Assembly: GCA_963753585.1 (NCBI GenBank)
Contig: CAVWCU010000001.1
Span: 1,178,001 to 1,242,000, forward strand
Reading direction: 5' to 3'
Length of the DNA: 64,000 nucleotides
Source: VRUE01 sp963753585
Lineage (GTDB): Bacteria > Actinomycetota > Thermoleophilia > Solirubrobacterales > 70-9
Part shown: positions 60,829-64,000 of the stretch, one piece after another
How positions within the stretch are numbered: the stretch's first letter is position 1
Layout: every line of letters begins with the position of its first letter
Notes under the pieces: generated by a model
Told to the model about the DNA's origin: nothing
Seen by the model: only the letters and a program-made list of their open reading frames with translations
Database searches by the model: none
Made by a program: the position numbers and the translations under genes

Positions 60829-60904
60829 GGGACGCCGGCGCCCCTCCCCAAAACGCTCGGCGGGAGCCTCGCTGGAGTGTTTTGGGGAGGGGCACCGGCG
60901 TCCC
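60829..60904. repeat. long hairpin, family 1, copy 3
   Basis: 30-base arms (60829-60858 and 60875-60904) with one mismatch and one wobble enclose the loop GGCGGGAGCCTCGCTG, identical to the consensus of the other copies. The inner stem CCCCTCCCCAAAACGCTC equals copy 1; the outer stem (GGGACGCCGGC) is different but self-complementary. It lies 13 bases after the lysyl-oxidase-like gene. Confidence 0.8.
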
Positions 60905-61026
60905 CTCTACAGCGCACGAGCTTCGAAGAGCTGGCTCCCGAGGGCACTGCCACCCTCGAAACCTCCTTCCCGGCGACGCCCCGGCTCCCCAAAAGCTCCA
61001 CAGGGCCAAGCGCCGTAACGGGCGCT

Positions 61027-61077
61027 CCAAGCTTTTAGAAAAAGCTTGGGGACTCTGCTGCCGGTTCACAGTCTGGG
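61027..61077 (+). repeat. hairpin plus segment shared with 42708-42745
   Basis: CCAAGCTTTT (61027-61036) pairs perfectly with AAAAGCTTGG (61040-61049). The right part, 61041-61077, repeats the AAAGCTTGGGGA...CTG...CCG...GTCTGGG order found at 42708-42745. Between the family-1 hairpin and this point (60905-61026) only small possible stems are seen and no gene. Confidence 0.55.
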
Positions 61078-61100
61078 CGTAACTCGGTGACGTGTTGGAA

Positions 61101-61237
61101 GGAGCCTGGCCGTCCTCCAGGCGAATGTCGCGAAGCGGCCTATGCAATCTGTCTATTGCGCGGCCGTCCAGGCCGCGCTCTTGGTTGCACCGCGCTCACG
61201 CGCGGTGCTCAATTCGCCTGGAGGACGGCCAGGCTCC
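61101..61237. repeat. branched cruciform-like inverted repeat
   Basis: Perfect 26-base arms (61101-61126 and 61212-61237) enclose 85 bases holding two more perfect hairpins: GCGCGGCC/GGCCGCGC (61158-61178, loop GTCCA) and GCACCGCG/CGCGGTGC (61187-61208). As RNA this would be a multiway junction. It lies 10 bases from the end of the convergent permease gene. No open reading frame uses this stretch convincingly. Confidence 0.8.
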
Positions 61238-61247
61238 CTCCCAACCC

Positions 61248-62063
61248 TCAACCGCCTATTGGCGCTCGCGGTGTCGAACCCCAGAAGACAACCGTCCCCA
61301 GCATCCCGATGATGTGGACGAGGATGATGTTGACCACCATCGACTGCGCCGTTGCGGTGCCGACCCCGACCGGCCCGCCGGAGGCCGTATAGCCGTAGTA
61401 GCAGCCGACGAGCACGATCGCGGTCGCCATCACCAGCCCCTTGATCAGGCTGAAGCTGAGGTCGAGTGGGTCCTGATACATCCAGAAGATCAACAGGTAG
61501 CCGCCCGAGGAGACGTCGCCGACCTGCTGGACTACCGAGAAGTAGCTGGCGTAGTAGGCGACCCCGATCCCGACCAGGTAGAGGAACGGGATCGCGATCC
61601 AGGCCCCCAGCAAGCGGGTGGCGCAGAGGAAGGTGATGGGCTGGATCCCCATCACCTCGAGCGCGTCGACCTCGTCGGAGATCCTCATCGCGCCGATCTC
61701 GGCGACGATCCCCGTGCCCACCTTGGCGGAGAGGATGTAGCCGAACGCGTAGGGCAGGCCCTCGCGCAGGTCGCAATAGGCGGAGAAGAGGCCGGCCAGC
61801 GAGGGAGCGCCGATCGAGCGGTTGAAGTAGGCGCCCTGCAGCCCGCACTGCAGGCCGAGGATGAAGACGAAGGCCCAGATCACCAGCGCCGAGCCGAGGA
61901 TCAGGATCCCCGCCTGGCGGAGGCTCTCGCCGAAGTACCGGAGAACCCGGCCCGAGTAGACGTGGCCGGCGACGCGCGAGCCGAAGCGGGCGATCTCGCC
62001 GAAGGAGTCGAGCCATTCGCGCGGCGCGTCGAACCACCCGATCATCGCTTCCTTGGCCCTCAT
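61248..62063 (-). CDS. MlaE/YrbE-family ABC permease (second)
   Basis: A 271-residue membrane protein of the MlaE family, the permease of Mce/Mla lipid transporters. It has five or so helices and the cytoplasmic coupling region GTGIVAEIGAMRISDEVDALEVMGIQPITFL, typical of YrbEB. ATG 62063 (MRAKEAMIGW) overlaps the stop of the first permease by 4 bases. MCE substrate-binding proteins and the MlaF ATPase, which normally accompany the permeases, are absent downstream; the next gene is convergent. The pair must work with components encoded elsewhere, perhaps beyond the window. Confidence 0.87.
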   Translation of the reverse strand: MRAKEAMIGWFDAPREWLDSFGEIARFGSRVAGHVYSGRVLRYFGESLRQAGILILGSALVIWAFVFILGLQCGLQGAYFNRSIGAPSLAGLFSAYCDLREGLPYAFGYILSAKVGTGIVAEIGAMRISDEVDALEVMGIQPITFLCATRLLGAWIAIPFLYLVGIGVAYYASYFSVVQQVGDVSSGGYLLIFWMYQDPLDLSFSLIKGLVMATAIVLVGCYYGYTASGGPVGVGTATAQSMVVNIILVHIIGMLGTVVFWGSTPRAPIGG

Positions 62064-62851
62064 CGGATGCTCTGGAGTTCGGGGTTGGTGGCGAGCAGGA
62101 TCGCGGTGAAGACGAAATTGAAGAAGAAGACCGCGACGAGGGCGATGACGACCGCCTGGTTGACCGCGCGGCCGACGCCCTCGGCGCCTCCGGATGCGGT
62201 CATCCCCTTGAACGAGCAGACGACGGCGATGATCGCGCCGAACATCGTGCACATCAGGATCGAGCCCCAGATGTCGGTGATCGAGGCATTGGCGAAGAGG
62301 GTCGCGAAGAAGCCCCCGAGCGACTGCTTGTAGAGGAGCTCGGCGGCGATGCCGGCGGTGAGCCCGAAGACGATCGCGAAGATGTCGAGTAGCCCGGTGA
62401 TGACCATCAGCGCCAGGAAGCGCGGCACGACCAGGTTCTTGACCGGGTCGACGCCGAGCACCTGCAGGGCGTCGAGCTCCTCGCGGATCTTGCGGGCACC
62501 GAGGTCGGCTGTGATCGCGGTCCCCGCTACGCCGGCGACGACGACGGCTGTCACCAGCGGCCCGATCCAGCGGATCGCGGTCAGCACGAAGAAGCCTCCG
62601 AGGCGGTCGAGGGCGCCGAACAGCGAGAGCACCCCGGCTGCCTGCAAGCCCGGAGCGCCGAGACAGAGAGCGAAGGTCGAGATCAGCAGCGGGAACCAGG
62701 AGAGCTTGAGCACGAAGAGGAACTGCCAGACCAGCTCCTCGCCATAGGGATAGGGAGGACGGACGGCCGAGACGATCGTCTTCGCGGTGAGGATCATCAT
62801 CTCCCCCACCTGCTCGAAGGCGGACTTGGCGGGAAGCAGCGCTCGGCTCAC
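62060..62851 (-). CDS. MlaE/YrbE-family ABC permease (first)
   Basis: A 263-residue YrbEA-like permease. The coupling region reads GTAITADLGARKIREELDALQVLGVDPVKNLVVPRFLAL, followed by three helices and a second short motif SFKGMTASGGAEGVGRAVNQAVV. It is translated just before its partner (ATGA overlap). In actinobacteria such pairs head mce operons that import lipids or sterols; here they stand alone. The 95-base region to the L-threonylcarbamoyladenylate synthase gene probably contains its promoter. Confidence 0.88.
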   Translation of the reverse strand: MSRALLPAKSAFEQVGEMMILTAKTIVSAVRPPYPYGEELVWQFLFVLKLSWFPLLISTFALCLGAPGLQAAGVLSLFGALDRLGGFFVLTAIRWIGPLVTAVVVAGVAGTAITADLGARKIREELDALQVLGVDPVKNLVVPRFLALMVITGLLDIFAIVFGLTAGIAAELLYKQSLGGFFATLFANASITDIWGSILMCTMFGAIIAVVCSFKGMTASGGAEGVGRAVNQAVVIALVAVFFFNFVFTAILLATNPELQSIR

Positions 62852-62946
62852 GGCCCCGCCTCTCGCCGGCTAATTCCCCATCCCGAAGAGCCCTCGCTCC
62901 CGCTGCCCATCGGCCGCAGCGTACTGTCGGCTCCAGCTACGGTCGG

Positions 62947-63588
62947 TTAACGCGGCGTTAGGCTCGACAGGCACGTGGCTAGCTCGGCTGGATCCAGCCC
63001 GCCGACTCTCAGGACCGCCCACTCTCCGTAGCCCTCGAAGTCCGTCAGATCGACCACGGTCGAGGGCAGGCCGGTGAGCGAGCCGCCGTCGATCGTGAGG
63101 TCCGCCGAGGCGACGATCTCAGCCGGGACCTCGGCAAAAGCGCTCGGGGCCGGCTCGCCGCTGAGGTTCGCCGAAGTCTGGAAGAGCGGGCACATCGCAC
63201 CGGCCAGCGGGCCGCCGATGAGGCGCACCCCGAGGCGCTCGGGGTCCTCGCGGCAGGCGAGTGGGTAACGGCCCTGCGGATTGGCGAGGATCAGGGTCGC
63301 GGGGCCAGGCAGCAGCGCCCCAACCGCCTCCCGGACGCGCGGCCCAAGACCCTCGACCAGCTCGCGCATCGCCAGCGGCGAGAAGTAGAGGACCGCCGAG
63401 GGCTTGCCGTCATCGCGACCCTTGATCTCGTGGATCCGCTCGATCGCCCTGGCGTCAAGCGGATCGCAGGCGAGGCCGTAGAGACCATCGGCCGGGAATA
63501 CGACGACGCCCCCCGCGGCGATGCAGCGCTCCAGCGCAGAGCGAGCCGCATCGGCGCCGTCGCGTTCAACCGACACGACCTCGGTCAC
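62947..63588 (-). CDS. L-threonylcarbamoyladenylate synthase (Sua5/YciO/YrdC)
   Basis: Makes threonylcarbamoyl-AMP for t6A37 modification of tRNAs. The GTG start at 63588 overlaps the prmC stop (GTGA), giving 213 residues. The YrdC fold is clear: AAGGVVVFPADGLYGLACDPLDARAIERIHEIKGRDDGKP, LLPGPATLILANP, ERLGVRLIGGPLA and LFQTSANLSGEPAPSAFAEV. The C-terminal Sua5 domain is missing, so it is the short TsaC type. prmC followed by this gene is a common actinobacterial pairing upstream of the wecA/atp region. Confidence 0.92.
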   Translation of the reverse strand: MTEVVSVERDGADAARSALERCIAAGGVVVFPADGLYGLACDPLDARAIERIHEIKGRDDGKPSAVLYFSPLAMRELVEGLGPRVREAVGALLPGPATLILANPQGRYPLACREDPERLGVRLIGGPLAGAMCPLFQTSANLSGEPAPSAFAEVPAEIVASADLTIDGGSLTGLPSTVVDLTDFEGYGEWAVLRVGGLDPAELATCLSSLTPR

Positions 63589-64000
63589 AGCCGCCCCACC
63601 ACAACCCGCTCGATCCGCGCCAGGTCCACACGTGTCTCGACCGAGCCGAACCCGGCCTCGCGCATCAGCTCGCCAACCGCCGCGGCCTGCCCCTCCCCCA
63701 CCTCCAGCGCCATCCTTCCCGCTGAGTTCGTGTTTGGTTCCGCTATCCGGAACGAAAGGGGAAGTCGGCAGGAAAGGAGGGTGCGGATCGCGTCGAGGCC
63801 GTCGGGACCCGCGAGCAGGGCCTCGCGAGGCTCCCACTCGGTCACCTCGGGCTCGAGGGCGCCCCACTCCGCCTCGCTGACGTAGGGCAGGTTGGCGAGG
63901 ACGAGGTCGAACTCGCCCGAACCGGGCAGGGTGCCCTCGATCAGCTCGACTCTCTCGGCCAGACCGAGCCGCTCGGTGTTTGCCCGCGCGACTTCGAGTG
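63585..64000 (-). CDS. prmC: release factor glutamine methyltransferase PrmC, C-terminal part
   Basis: The gene enters from the right edge; 138 residues are seen. It N5-methylates the GGQ glutamine of release factors. The visible part includes ALEVARANTERLGL, the catalytic motif usually written NPPY and here NLPY (DLVLANLPYVSEAEW), and EPREALLAGPDGLDAIRTLL. Between LL and MALEVGEGQA about 19 extra residues (SCRLPLSFRIAEPNTNSAGR) interrupt the family pattern. They are encoded by a palindromic stretch of unlike codon use. The substrate RF2 is in this window. Confidence 0.88.
   Translation of the reverse strand, partial: LEVARANTERLGLAERVELIEGTLPGSGEFDLVLANLPYVSEAEWGALEPEVTEWEPREALLAGPDGLDAIRTLLSCRLPLSFRIAEPNTNSAGRMALEVGEGQAAAVGELMREAGFGSVETRVDLARIERVVVGRL
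63714..63777. repeat. palindromic in-frame insertion inside prmC
   Basis: The stretch folds on GTTCCG/CGGAAC (63737-63742 and 63748-63753, loop CTATC), extended outwards by an imperfect stem reaching CCTT/AAGG at the ends. It adds about 19 residues to PrmC without breaking the frame, and uses codons (CTT, ATA, CCA, TCA) that are rare elsewhere. It resembles the palindromic elements inserted in coding genes of some bacteria. Confidence 0.5.

Overview
The window is a dense, high-GC bacterial chromosome segment. It contains about 60 protein genes and one tmRNA, with no rRNA, tRNA, insertion sequence, integrase or CRISPR array that I can see. Gene content, GTG starts, a sensor-free FtsEX pair, a short RNB exonuclease, an RpfA-like transglycosylase and a C-terminal beta module on a secreted binding protein point to an actinobacterium. 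Class Thermoleophilia, order Solirubrobacterales, is my best guess; this is inferred from protein character, not from a search.

Layout. 1-9.9 kb (minus strand): secreted and envelope proteins, FtsH, a PstS-like binding protein, two beta-propeller-like secreted proteins, an HD phosphohydrolase and an Rpf-type transglycosylase. 10-17.4 kb: single enzymes (PurU, cytochrome P450, ABC-F ATPase, OsmC, metallo-beta-lactamase fold, DUF1697, peroxiredoxin), several broken by single-base frameshifts. 17.4-26.7 kb: a lower-GC orphan gene, then tmRNA, a flavin disulfide reductase, a coiled-coil/HhH membrane protein, SmpB, an RNB exonuclease, an S41 protease, FtsX and FtsE. tmRNA, SmpB and the exonuclease together make a trans-translation neighbourhood. 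26.7-33.4 kb: transketolase, NadA, Fpg, NadC, an ECF sigma factor coupled to an alkyltransferase, and an acidic secreted protein. 33.4-41.5 kb: RF2 (with the classic recoding site), a SnoaL-like protein, SecA, HPF, ComF, a sugar nucleotidyltransferase and AhcY. 41.6-49 kb: PAP2, sugar-phosphate isomerase, sugar-1-P nucleotidyltransferase, UDP-sugar dehydrogenase, LCP ligase and an M20 peptidase, which read as a cell-surface glycan set. 49-56.3 kb: a complete F-type ATP synthase operon, atpI-B-E-F-H-A-G-D-C. 56.4-64 kb: a WecA-type transferase, DUF354, GlyA, a lysyl-oxidase-like protein, two MlaE/YrbE permeases, an L-threonylcarbamoyladenylate synthase and the end of PrmC.

The most unusual content is not coding. 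At least six intergenic gaps hold long inverted repeats. In two families the loop and flanks are conserved while the stem sequence changes and stays self-complementary: family 1 at 42542-42619, 42743-42820 and 60829-60904, and family 2 at 29742-29820, 37850-37932 and 51855-51952. Further strong hairpins lie at 31560-31609, 43812-43974, 61101-61237 and, inside the prmC coding region, at 63714-63777. These look like a mobile or structured-RNA repeat system of this lineage and are the best candidate here for something undescribed.

Caution: eight genes carry one or more single-base frameshifts, most in or next to short homopolymer runs and mostly between 7 and 17 kb. Assembly error is the likeliest cause, so these genes may be intact in the organism.
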